NCBI GenBank assembly: GCA_041390125.1
Contig: JAWKQN010000026.1
Location: forward strand, 1-42,297
DNA length: 42,297 bases
Direction of reading: 5' to 3'
Origin: Gemmatimonadota bacterium
Lineage (GTDB): Bacteria; Gemmatimonadota; Gemmatimonadetes; Longimicrobiales; Gaopeijiaceae
This document shows positions 24,487-33,665 of this stretch, in pieces; the stretch's first letter is position 1, and every line of letters starts with the position of its first letter. The position numbers and the translations under genes were made by a program. Under the pieces are notes generated by a model, which worked only from the letters and a program-made list of their open reading frames with translations, searched no databases and was not told the DNA's origin.

Positions 24487-27141
24487 TCACTCCGCGCGCA
24501 GCGCGAGCGCGGGATCGATGCGCGCGGCACGGAAGGATGGAATGGCGACGGCCACGAGCGCCACCGCCAGCAGGACGATCGGAATGCCGATCAGCACGAG
24601 TGGATCGCGCGGCGCCACCCCGAACAACAGGGACTCCATGACGCGCGCGCCCACCAGCGCGGCCACGATGCCGGCCCCCAGACCGAGCAGCGCGGGGGCC
24701 AGCCCCTCCAGCACGGTGAGCCGGACGATGCGGCCGCGGTCCGCGCCGAGCGCGACCCGCACGCCGATCTCGCGTGTGCGCGTGGAGACCAGGTAGGACA
24801 GCACGCCGTAGATGCCCACCGCCGCCAGCAGCAGCGCCAGCCCGGCGAAGAGGCCGATCAGCAGCATGTAGAAGCGGGTGGGCGCCACCTGGCGCGACAC
24901 CGCCTCGCGGACCTGCTCGAAGTCGCGGATGGGCAGGTCCGGGTCCAGCGCGCGGACCTGCTCCCGGATCGCCGCGAGCGACACGGGGGCCTCGGCGCTG
25001 GAGCGTACGGTCACCCACACGAAGCCCGGTCCGTAGCGGCCATGCGGCACGTACATCTCCGGCACCGGCTCCTCGGTGACCGAGCGGCTGCGGGTGTCGC
25101 CGACGATGCCCACGACCTCCCAGTATTCCTCGGACCCGTACCCGAAATCCGCGGTCACACCGATGCGCCGACCGATCGGGTCCTCTCCGGGGAAGGCGCG
25201 CCGTGCCATCTCCTCGTTGATCAGGGTAACCTGGGGTCCACCGGCATCGTCACTGGCAAGGATCGGCCGGCCGCGCACCACGGGGATGCGCATCGTCTCC
25301 AGGTAGTCCGGACTGACCGAACGCACCGAGGCGGGGATCTCCTGCGACGGCTCCGGCTCGGGCTGCCCCTCGATGCGCAGGTCGCCGGTCATCGTGCCGC
25401 GCGCCAACGGCGCGCCGAACGCCGTGCCCACGGCCTCCACGCCCGGTAGACCGGCCAGCCGCTGCTCCAACGTGCGGTAGAACGTGCGGATCTCGGGCAG
25501 GGTGTCGTACTGCACATCGGGCAGGCTCAGCCGGAAGCGCGTGAGCGATTCCACCTCGTACCCGAGGTCTACCTGGTACATCTGGTTGAACGTGCGGAGC
25601 ATCAGGCCGGCCGCGATCAGCAGCACCACGGACAGCCCCACCTCGAGCGCCACCAGCAGCCGGCGCGGACCCTGACGGGCGCTGCCGCTCCGGCCCCGGC
25701 CGGCGTGGGCGAGGTCGGCAGCCGGCGCGGACTCGGATGAGCGCAGCGCGGGGACCAGCCCCACCAGCAGGGTGACCACGACGACGATCGCCAGCGCGAA
25801 GAGCAGGACCGGGCCGTCCACGCGGACGTCCTCGATGCGTGGGATGGTGCCGGAGGACAGCCCGCGCAGCGCTCCGACGCCGCCACAGGCGAGCAGCAGC
25901 CCGAGCGCGCCACCGGCCGCGGCCAGCAGGCCGCTCTCCACCAGCATCTGCGTCGCCAGCCGACCGCGGCTGGCGCCGAGCGCACCCCGCACGGCCATCT
26001 CGCCGGTCCGGGCCGTGGCTCGCACCAGCAGCAGGTTGGCCACGTTGGCGCAGGCGATCAGCAGCACCGCGATCACCGACGCCAGCACCACCCACAGGCC
26101 GGCGCGCACGTCGCCGACCATGTCGTCCTGCAGGGAGACGATGGCGAAGCGCTTGTCCGTGTTGGAGTCGGGGAACTCGGCTGCGAGCGCGCTGGCGAGC
26201 CGGTCCGCCTCGGCCTGCGCCTGCTGGATCGTCGCACCCTCCGCGAGCCGTCCGACGGTCACCCAGGTATGGCACCCACGGCCACAGCCGTCGGGATTGA
26301 TCTGTCGCGGCATCCAGATCTGCACCGTGCGCGGGAACTCGAAGCCCTCCGGTGCCACACCCACGATCTCGGTGGTCACGCCGTTGATCACGAGCGTGCG
26401 TCCGAGCACGTCGCTGGCACCGGCGAACAGCTGCTGCCAGGTGCCGTAGCTGATCACGGCCACGGGCGCGGCGTTGGCGCCGTGCTCGTCCTCGCGCAGG
26501 TCGCGGCCCAGCACCGGCGTGACCTGGAAGATGGACAACAGGCCCTCGGAGACCTGTGCGGAGGTGAGGAGCGACGGCTCGCCATCGCCTGTGAGCGTCA
26601 CGTCCGACGTGGAGTAGCCGGCCAGCGCCTCGATGGCGGCGCCCTCATCGCGCACGTCCACGAAGTCCGGTTCGGACATGGAATTGGTCGGGTCCACCCA
26701 CACGCGCACCAGGCGCTCCGCATCCGCGAAGGGCAGGGACCGCAGGAGGACGCCGCTGACCACGCTGAAGATGGCCGTGGTCGCGCCGATCCCCAGCGCC
26801 AGGGTGAGCACCGCCACCGCCGCGAACCCGGGATGCCGTCCGATCTGTCGGATGCCGTACCGCAGGTCCTGCCGCCACCGCCCCATCCGCTCCATCCGCT
26901 CCACCTTGCGTCGGCGACGGCCTGCGATCTCGGCGACCTCGCGCCGGATCCCCTCGTAGTCCCCGAAGCGGCGCCGCGCCTCCGCGCGGGCCTCCGCCTC
27001 CGACCAGCCCTCCCGCATCAGCTCGGCCACCTTCAGATCCAGGTGGAGAGCCAGCTCGTCGTCCACCTCGCCGTCCACGTCGCGCCCGAGAGGCGCGAGG
27101 CGGAGCACGCGGCGGAGACCTGGGAAGCGCTGCATGGACAT
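24487..27141 (-). CDS. ADOP-family ABC transporter permease (duplicated MacB/FtsX type)
   Basis: 884 residues. N-terminal cytoplasmic segment DVDGEVDDELALHLDLKVAE ... ARRRFGDYEGIRREV is the ADOP-specific N-domain. A first membrane helix (FAAVAVLTLALGIGATTAIF) leads to a periplasmic MacB-PCD domain, an FtsX block (WVVLASVIAVLLIACANVANLLL), a second periplasmic domain and a second FtsX block at the C-terminus (LLIGLFAGLALLLAAVGIYGVL ... SYLVSTRTREIGVRVALGA). These orphan permeases lack a linked ATPase gene, as here; the general role is mechanotransmission or export of peptides or drugs, with no substrate known. The start is ATG 27141 or ATG 27135 (MQRF); neither has a clear ribosome site. Confidence 0.92.
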   Translation of the reverse strand: MSMQRFPGLRRVLRLAPLGRDVDGEVDDELALHLDLKVAELMREGWSEAEARAEARRRFGDYEGIRREVAEIAGRRRRKVERMERMGRWRQDLRYGIRQIGRHPGFAAVAVLTLALGIGATTAIFSVVSGVLLRSLPFADAERLVRVWVDPTNSMSEPDFVDVRDEGAAIEALAGYSTSDVTLTGDGEPSLLTSAQVSEGLLSIFQVTPVLGRDLREDEHGANAAPVAVISYGTWQQLFAGASDVLGRTLVINGVTTEIVGVAPEGFEFPRTVQIWMPRQINPDGCGRGCHTWVTVGRLAEGATIQQAQAEADRLASALAAEFPDSNTDKRFAIVSLQDDMVGDVRAGLWVVLASVIAVLLIACANVANLLLVRATARTGEMAVRGALGASRGRLATQMLVESGLLAAAGGALGLLLACGGVGALRGLSSGTIPRIEDVRVDGPVLLFALAIVVVVTLLVGLVPALRSSESAPAADLAHAGRGRSGSARQGPRRLLVALEVGLSVVLLIAAGLMLRTFNQMYQVDLGYEVESLTRFRLSLPDVQYDTLPEIRTFYRTLEQRLAGLPGVEAVGTAFGAPLARGTMTGDLRIEGQPEPEPSQEIPASVRSVSPDYLETMRIPVVRGRPILASDDAGGPQVTLINEEMARRAFPGEDPIGRRIGVTADFGYGSEEYWEVVGIVGDTRSRSVTEEPVPEMYVPHGRYGPGFVWVTVRSSAEAPVSLAAIREQVRALDPDLPIRDFEQVREAVSRQVAPTRFYMLLIGLFAGLALLLAAVGIYGVLSYLVSTRTREIGVRVALGADRGRIVRLTVLEGLAPALLGLGAGIVAALVGARVMESLLFGVAPRDPLVLIGIPIVLLAVALVAVAIPSFRAARIDPALALRAE

Positions 27142-27160
27142 CCGGGGTTGGGGCCGTCTG

Positions 27161-27183
27161 TTCCCCTATGATGACCAGGGGAA
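27161..27183. promoter_or_regulatory. operator-like dyad 1 upstream of ADOP-padR
   Basis: Perfect inverted repeat TTCCCCT (27161-27167), nine-base spacer, AGGGGAA (27177-27183). It lies 20 bases upstream of the permease start. An identical-arm copy with the same spacer length follows 34 bases further upstream. The arrangement suits a dimeric winged-helix repressor such as the PadR protein encoded downstream; the binding is inferred. Confidence 0.65.
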
Positions 27184-27194
27184 AGCTCGCATCG

Positions 27195-27217
27195 TTCCCC
27201 TAGGGCGACAAGGGGAA
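27195..27217. promoter_or_regulatory. operator-like dyad 2 upstream of ADOP-padR
   Basis: Perfect inverted repeat TTCCCCT (27195-27201), nine-base spacer, AGGGGAA (27211-27217). Arms and spacer length match dyad 1 while the spacer sequence differs (AGGGCGACA here, ATGATGACC there), which is what a conserved protein-binding site predicts rather than a simple sequence duplication. Confidence 0.65.
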
Positions 27218-27393
27218 GCGGCCGCACGGGCACGGACGTGCCGTCCTGCCGCGTGTCGGACCCCTACGGCGGGCGCGGTGCGGAGGTTCCTCGCGGCGCG
27301 CCCACCGTCTCGCCCGCTGCCGCCCCGGGCCGAACCCGCCTATGTTGGCCCCGGACCTGTACGCTCCCTCGGCCCCCTGTCCGGACCCCATCG

Positions 27394-27936
27394 ATGCCGC
27401 TGTCCCCCTCCCTCGCCCTCGCCTTCCTGCGCACGTCGCGGCGCCACCTCCTGGGCGAGTACCGACCCAAGATCGAGCGCTGCCTGGACCTGCTCACCGA
27501 CCAGGACATCTGGTGGCGGCCGGACGCCGGCAGCAATTCGATCGGCAACCTGGTCCTGCACCTGTCCGGGAATGCGCGGCAGTGGATCGTGGCCGGCGTG
27601 GATGGGCAGACCGACCTGCGGGATCGCGACTACGAGTTCGCGGAGCAGGGACCCCTGTCCACCGAGCTGCTCCGGGCCCGCATGGCGAGCGCGCTCGGGG
27701 AGGTGGAGGCGGCCCTGGTGAGCCTGGAGCAACGCGCCGCGCAGGACCCCGCGCTCCTGCTCGAACGGCGCACGATCCAGGGGATGGACGTGAGCGTGCT
27801 GGAGGCCATCTACCACGTGGTGGAGCACTTCTCCCAGCACACGGGGCAGATCCTCTGGATCACCAAGATGCGGACCGGCTCCGATCTCGGGTTCTGGGTG
27901 GTGGACGCGGAGGGGGCTCGACCCAACTGGGGCTGA
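27394..27936 (+). CDS. DinB/DUF1572-family protein
   Basis: 180 residues, four-helix bundle. The three metal-ligand histidines of the DinB/YfiT superfamily can be placed in NLVLHLSGNARQW and in IYHVVEHFSQHTGQI. DUF1572 members are cytosolic proteins of unknown function; some relatives are thiol-transferases or use bacillithiol/mycothiol. ATG 27394 opens directly on the helical core (LALAFLRTSRRHLLGEY). Its stop codon lies within the first copy of the tandem terminator-like repeat. Upstream it shares a 252-base divergent gap with the ADOP permease. Confidence 0.82.
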   Translation: MPLSPSLALAFLRTSRRHLLGEYRPKIERCLDLLTDQDIWWRPDAGSNSIGNLVLHLSGNARQWIVAGVDGQTDLRDRDYEFAEQGPLSTELLRARMASALGEVEAALVSLEQRAAQDPALLLERRTIQGMDVSVLEAIYHVVEHFSQHTGQILWITKMRTGSDLGFWVVDAEGARPNWG

Positions 27937-27996
27937 GGCTGGGGACCCCCGCAGTCCCTCAGTGGGGCTGAGGTTGGGGACCCCGCAGTCCCTCAG
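27928..27996. repeat. tandem duplication of a palindromic, terminator-like element
   Basis: Two adjacent copies of a 34-35 base unit (27928-27962 and 27963-27996). They differ by one substitution (GAGGCT/GAGGTT) and one C in the central C-run. Each unit is itself an inverted repeat: outer arms CTGAGG/CCTCAG with GGGGACCCC-type pairing inside. Copy 1 carries the TGA of the DinB gene and copy 2 the TGA of the convergent methyltransferase gene. Probably a bidirectional terminator that was duplicated; there is no T-tract. Confidence 0.7.
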
Positions 27997-28805
27997 GACG
28001 CCTCGACCTCGACACCCTGGGCCGACCGGCGCGCCACCTGCAGGATGGTGCGCCAGGGTTGCACCACGCGGCCGTCGAACTCGGCGTCGATCAGCGTGCC
28101 GATGTCCGCGAGCAACGCGGTGAGCCGCGGCTCCGGAAGGCTCCGGTGGTCGGAGAACGTGCGCAGCAGCTCCAGGTAGCGGTCGCGCGGATACGCCACG
28201 CGCCAATCGAAGGTCCGCACCGCGACCGTCTCGAACCATCCTCCGCGGTCCACGTCCTCGATCTGCTCCGGGATGTGGCTCCAGGTGGCCGCGAGATCCC
28301 GCGCGGGCCACTCCGGCAGGTGGACCTGATAGACCGCCTGGACGCGCTCGAAGAACTCGCTGAAGCTGAGTCGCTGCACGTTCGAGAGGAGCACCAGGGC
28401 GCCGCCCCGGCGGACCAGCTCGGCGGCGCGGCGGACCCGGACGTCGGGATCGAGCCAGTGGAAGGACGTCGCGGCGATCACCGCGGCGAACCGCGCGTGC
28501 GGCGCGCCGTACGCCTCGAAGGGCTCCAGGACCACCTCGACATTGGGGAATCCCGCGAGCCGCGCCTGGGCGATCCGGGCCAGCGCCGGGCCGGGCTCCA
28601 GCGCGACGATCTCCAGTCCCTCACGTGCCAGTGGCAGCGTGGCCTGTCCGGTCCCGCAGCCGACCTCCAGAACGCGGTCCCCGCGCCCGAGGCCCGCGAG
28701 CCGGATCGCCTCCGGCATCACCGCGGCCGGGTAGCCAGGACGCACGCGGTCGTAGCACGCCGCCGCGCCGTCGAAGACCGAGCCGCTGTTCGCTGGTTGC
28801 CGCAC
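27993..28805 (-). CDS. class I SAM-dependent methyltransferase
   Basis: About 270 residues. Motif I is DRVLEVGCGTGQATLPLAR, motif II ends IVALEPGPALARIAQARL, and the post-II segment PHARFAAVIAATSFHWLDPD is the form seen in UbiE/Trans-aconitate-like methyltransferases (FHW motif). The N-terminus SGSVFDGAAACYDRVRPGYP is typical for this group. Start chosen: GTG 28805 with GGAG eight bases upstream, which leaves eleven residues before the conserved FDGAA segment. An ATG at 28892 would add 29 residues of no evident structure. The substrate is not predictable. Confidence 0.85.
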   Translation of the reverse strand: MRQPANSGSVFDGAAACYDRVRPGYPAAVMPEAIRLAGLGRGDRVLEVGCGTGQATLPLAREGLEIVALEPGPALARIAQARLAGFPNVEVVLEPFEAYGAPHARFAAVIAATSFHWLDPDVRVRRAAELVRRGGALVLLSNVQRLSFSEFFERVQAVYQVHLPEWPARDLAATWSHIPEQIEDVDRGGWFETVAVRTFDWRVAYPRDRYLELLRTFSDHRSLPEPRLTALLADIGTLIDAEFDGRVVQPWRTILQVARRSAQGVEVEAS

Positions 28806-28931
28806 GCACCGTGCTCCGGGACAAAGGGACCGCGAGTATCGCACCAGGGACGTCCCCGAGCCAGGGAAGCGCACGACCTCCGGCGCGACCACGCGATCGT
28901 TCGCGCGCGGCGACGCATTCGCGCGCCATCC

Positions 28932-29764
28932 TCATGACTCCGGCCAGACCACGTCCACCCCATTCAAACGCAGGAACGCCGCGCGCGGGCGCTCGCCGGC
29001 CCGTCGGAGGCGCACCACCCGCACCCGTGGGCGCGCCCCTTCGGGCGCGGGCACCACCGTGACCACGCCATCCGCCACGGCGATGCGACGTCCCCTGGAC
29101 ATAGGCGCCAATTCGTCCTCGCAGGGTACACCGCCCAGCGCCTCGAGCAGGGACACGAGCCCGGCGTCCGCCTCCACCACGACCTCGGCGGTGCCCGTGG
29201 ACCCGTTGGCGTGGGTGGTCAGGGAGTCGGGATCGACCACGGGCGTGGCGTACTCGATGAAGAACACCGCGTCCCGGCCGGAGCCCGAGGGGACCACGTA
29301 GCGGAAGGGGCCGCCGCCGCTGCGCTCGACCGGGATGCCCACCCGCGTGGCCGCGGTGGCTACGCTCTCCGCCGGAGCGCCCAGCGCCAGGAAGGCGCCG
29401 CCCTCTCCGTCCTGCAGGAAGCGGCGGTACCCCAGCGCCAGGGCGTCCGTGGGCTCGCCCACGACAGCCATGAGTTCCACGCTGCTCCCGTCGGCGAGCT
29501 TCACGTGCCGGTTGCGGAGCCCGTTCGGGTGGAGCCGGCCCTCCTTGAGCGTGAAGCCGGCCTCGCGCCACGCACGCGAGGCGCCATCCAGATCATCCAC
29601 GGGGACAACCACGTGGTCGATGCGGACCCGCGCCTCCGGCGCGGTACACCGCTCCTGACCCGCGGCCGGCCCGGACAGCGCGCCCAGGAGCAGCAGGACG
29701 GCGGACGCGAGGACGCGCCGCCGCCCGGAACGCCGCCGGACGGGGCTCCGCGGCGGGACTTCAC
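28932..29764 (-). CDS. exported glyoxalase-like (VOC) protein, start disturbed
   Basis: About 270 residues. After a hydrophobic segment (VLASAVLLLLGALSGPAAG) comes RVRIDHVVVPVDDLDGASRA and GFTLKEGRLHPNGLRNRHVK, the Glyoxalase_3-like (PF13468) arrangement of VOC proteins, then AVFFIEYATP and a second half ending RAAFLRLNGVDVVW. Likely a periplasmic metal-dependent or metal-free VOC protein of unknown substrate. Oddity: the frame that encodes it contains no ATG, GTG or TTG between the end of the upstream gene and the signal peptide. A GTG at 29764 with GGGGAG upstream is in a different frame and would join the signal peptide only if one base were missing within about 29705-29750. So the coordinates given span a probable frameshift, real or from the assembly. 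Confidence 0.6.
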
Positions 29765-29794
29765 ACCGCCGCGGCTCCCCGTCGCACGTGTGCC

Positions 29795-32700
29795 TCAGCG
29801 CGGGACCCGCGCGTCCGCGCCCGGCTCGGCGATGACCCAGCTCGGCTGGCCCAGCGGCCGCTGGCGTGGCCAGACCTCGTCCAGGGTGTCCCCTTCGTAC
29901 AGCCGACCGTTCTTCATCACGTACCGGATGGTGTTGCTGTTGCGGATGTCGTCCAGGGGGTTGGCGTCCAGCACCAGCAGGTCGGCCAGCTTGCCGCCCT
30001 CGATGGAGCCCAGCTCCTCCCCAGCCCCAGGGCCTCGGCGCCCATCTGCGTCGCGGCGCGCAGCGCTTCATGCTCCTCCAGCCCACCCGACTGCACGGCC
30101 CACAGCTCCCAGTGGTAGCCCAGGCCCTGCAGCTGCCCGTGGCTGCCGACGCCGATGCGTCCGCCCGCGTCGTAGATCTGCTTCAACCCGCGCGCGTGCT
30201 CCTCGAAGACGTACTCCTCGTCCATGAACCAGCCGTCGTTGCGGCGGCGTGTGCGCGAATCCAGGTCCTCGTGCGGCGTGAAGCGCCGCAGCTTCTCGTC
30301 CGCGTGCGGGTTCTCGGTGGCGTAGAAGTAGTTCTCCGAGAACGGACCGCCATACGACACCAGCAACGTGGGCGTGTACGTGATGGCGGAGCGGGCGGCC
30401 AGCTCCACCACGTCCCCGTAGATGGGATAGATGGGCAGCGAGTGCTCCTGACCGGGATAGCCGTCCAGCATCATGGTGAGGTCGTACGCGAACATCAGCC
30501 CACCTTCGGTGGTGGGCATCAACTCCTGCTCCTTGGCCGCCATGATGACCCACTGCCGCTGCTGGCGGTTGCCGGCCATGTACATCTTGATGGTCTTGGT
30601 GTCGTAGTACTCGCTGTAGCGCCGGAGGATGTCGCGCGCGTGCTCGAGGTCGCGGATCGGATCCTCGACGTAGTCACCGAACACGCCGGGCCCCGTCGAG
30701 TAGACGCGCGGTCCCAGCACCTCGCCCGCGTCCACGAGGTCCCCGTACGTGATCACGTCCGTGCTGGACGTCTGCGGATCGCGCGTCGTGGTCACGCCGT
30801 ACGCCAGGTTGGCCATGTACATCCAGACCTGGCTCTTGTGGATGCCCCAACTGGGCCACATGTGGGAGTGGGTGTCCACGAACCCCGGCACGATCGTGCG
30901 GCCACTCACGTCGATCTCCTCCGCACCGGCCGGGATGTCCACCTGGCCGCGCGGGCCCACCGCGGCGATGCGGTTGTTGCGCACCACCACGTCCGCGTTC
31001 TCGATCACCTCGTCTCCCCGCATGGTGATCACGCGGGCGCCGCGCAGCGCCACCACGCCTTCGGGCAGGTCGCGCGTGGCCTGGATGCGGATGCGGGTCT
31101 CCGCGGCCTCGTAGGCATCGTCGCCGGAGGACGTCGTGTCGGACGGATTGGCCCGGCGCGCATCGGCGATCGAATCCTCCACCGCTTCGGCGCGATCCAG
31201 GTCGTAGACGAAGTGCGCGTTGCCGATCGACCAGTGCACGCTGCGGCCGTCCGACGCCCACGCCGGGAACTGCCCGCCCACCACGGTGAGCTTGCGGGCC
31301 GGGAAGGCCGCGTTGGCAGGATTGGCGACCGAGATGATCGGCGTCTCGCCACCCACGTAGGGGACGGTCACCACGTACAGGTCGTTGTTGACCTGCGCGA
31401 GGGCCTGGTCGCCCCGGGGCGCCTTGAGGATCACCGACGCCGTGTTGGGCGAGGGCGCCTCGGGGCGGGTGTTGCCCACCACCTTGACGTGCTGCCGCTC
31501 GTCCGTGCCGTCCCAACGGATGGAGACGAGCCCGTTCTGGCCGTGCGTCAGCCAGATGCGGTCCGGATCCGTGGCGAAGTGCGGCGTGGAGCGGCCCTCC
31601 GTGGGCGCGATGGCCGTGGCGTCCCCGCCCGCGGCCGGGATCCACACCAGGTCCTCCTCGGCACCGGGCGCGTTGGGGCCGGTGGCCTCCTGGTAGGCGC
31701 GCGCGGGCCCGCGGATGGCCACGATGCGCTCTCCGTCCGGAGACCAGGCGAGCTGCTGCCAGGTCGCGGCCATGCGCGTGAGCTGCTGCGCCTGTCCCTG
31801 TCCGTTCGCGCGGCGGCGGTGGATGTGGCCGCCGTCCGGCGTCCACGTCACCCAGGCCACCCACTGTCCGTCCGGCGACCAGGTCGGATACGCCTCGGTG
31901 GTGCCGGCCGGTCCCTCGGTCAGCCGCCGCGGCGTGCCGGACGGGTAGTCCATGACGTAGAGCTTGTCGAGCGCGGTGAAGGCGAGGCGTGCGCCGTCCG
32001 GCGAGGGCACCGCATCGCGGATCTGCCGCACGGTGAACTCCGGCGTGTCCGCGATGTCGTAGGAGAAGCGTACCTCGGGTCCCATCGCGATCTCCTCCCG
32101 CACGCGGAAGGGAACGGCGACCGGATCCCCACCGGCGACGGGCACGCGCCAGATCCTGCCCCCCCAGGACGCCACCAGCTCACGCGAATCCGGCGTGAAC
32201 GACATGCCGGGCAGCGCGTCGCGGTCCGCGATCGACTCCAGGTCGTCACGCTGCACCGGGTAGACCAGCCAGCGCTCGGCGCCGCTCTCCAGGTCGCGCA
32301 GGCGCAGCCCGGTCTGGTCCTCGAAGCGCGATCCGTACACCAGCCAGCGGCCGTCCGGCGAGAGCGTGGGCCGGAACGCGGAGCCGTAGCGCGACGAGCG
32401 CGTGTAGGTGCGACCCGTGTCGCGATCGTACACCGCGATCTGGTACTGCGGGAACGACGCGTTGTAGTCCCAGCTCCGCATCCGGCGTCCGTGCCAGATC
32501 CAACGGCCGTCCGGGCTCACTGCGGCGCCGACCGTCTTCAGGGGATCGGGATCCTCCATCAGCACGCGGCCGCTGCCGCCGTCCACGTGGCCCATCCAAA
32601 GCTTGACCACGCCGAGCCGCGACTCGCTGCGCGAGGCCAGCACGTATTCGCCGTCCGGCGTCCATTCGGGCGAGACCCAGCCGTTGTCGTTCCCCTTGGT

Positions 32701-33114
32701 GATCTGCGCCGTGTCGCCGCTGGCCAGCTCCAGCGTCCACAGGTTCTGCCCGCCGGAGCGGTCGGAGACGAAGAGCAGCTTCGAGCCATCCGGGCTGTAG
32801 ACCGGCTGCGCGTCGAAGGCGAGTCCGCTCGTGATGCGACGGGCGTCGCCCCCGCCGATCGGCACCGTGTAGAGGTCGCCGAGCAGGTCGAACGCGATGG
32901 TGCGTCCGTCGGGGCTCACGTCCAGCGAGATCCAGGACCCCTCGTCCGTATCCAGCGTGAAGGAGCGCTCCGCGGGCAGCGGGAGCGAAGCCTTGGACGC
33001 GCTGCTGTCCCCGGCGGCCGGGGTTTCCTGGGCCGCCAGCGCGGGCGCCAGCAGCGACGCGAAAAGGAACGCGCCGGTCCCGAGCGCAGTCGAAGACAGG
33101 GTGGGCGTGTTCAT
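29795..33114 (-). CDS. TolB-propeller/amidohydrolase fusion, frameshifted near the 3' end
   Basis: About 1,106 residues if the frame is restored. Signal peptide TGAFLFASLLAPALAAQ; then TolB/WD40-like beta-propeller repeats (about 60-700; SPDGRTIAFDLLGDLYTVP, YSPDGSKLLFVSD, SPDGQWVAWV), then a metal-dependent amidohydrolase domain with TIVPGFVDTHSHMWPSWG supplying the HxH metal ligands. Probably a periplasmic peptidase or imidase-type hydrolase. The open frame ends at 29917 with a Trp-rich nonsense tail after ATQMGAEALGLG. Adding one G in the GGGG run (C-run 30019-30022 on the + strand) restores EELGSIEGGKLADLLVLDAN and continues to TGA at 29797-29795. Such a tail is conserved in amidohydrolases, so the indel is certain; whether biological or an assembly error is open. 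ATG 33114 follows GGGAGGA. Confidence 0.9.
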
Positions 33115-33226
33115 GGCGGAGCGTCCTCCCGGAGGCGTCGTGCGTGCGTTGCTCATGATGTAGGATACGGGGGAGAGGCGGCGCGCAGCCATGAGCCGGG
33201 ACGGAACGCGGAGCGGGAGTGGACGG

Positions 33227-33658
33227 ATGACGGCGGTACCCTGGACCCTCGGAGGACTCGCACTGGTGGTGGCCGCGGGCTGGGTCTCCCCGTTCGCACG
33301 CACGCTCGCGGGCGCGCTGGCCTGTCTGGCCGGCGTGGCCGTCGCGTTCTTCGGCGTCCTGTCGACGCCGCCGGAGGTGGGTCAGGCTTTCGGGGGCAGC
33401 GCGCTCATGGCGACCGGCAGCATGGCCATGGCCATGGCCTCGTTCCGCCGCTGGGTGCTGGTCGCGCTGCTGTTCGTGGTGGGCATCCCCTTCTCGATGG
33501 TGCTGTGGATGAGCCTGCGTCTGGTCGCGGCCGACGCCGCCACCGTCCAGTCCACCGCGCTGCAGTGGGTGGCGCTGGGTGTGGTCGTGGCCCTGGGCGC
33601 GTTCGGGGTGGAGCTGGCGGCCGCCTGGTCCACCCGCGCCCGCAAACCCAAGGGCTGA
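33227..33658 (+). CDS. small integral membrane protein, unknown
   Basis: 143 residues with four predicted transmembrane helices (WTLGGLALVVAAGWV, LAGALACLAGVAVAFFGVL, WVLVALLFVVGIPFSMVLW, LQWVALGVVVALGAFGVEL) and a basic C-terminus RARKPKG. ATG 33227 has GGGAG seven bases upstream; an in-frame ATG at 33191 would add twelve hydrophilic residues. The stop overlaps the Shine-Dalgarno of the next gene, indicating coupled translation with the ICMT-like methyltransferase. No family recognised. Confidence 0.65.
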   Translation: MTAVPWTLGGLALVVAAGWVSPFARTLAGALACLAGVAVAFFGVLSTPPEVGQAFGGSALMATGSMAMAMASFRRWVLVALLFVVGIPFSMVLWMSLRLVAADAATVQSTALQWVALGVVVALGAFGVELAAAWSTRARKPKG

Positions 33659-33665
33659 GGTCTCC

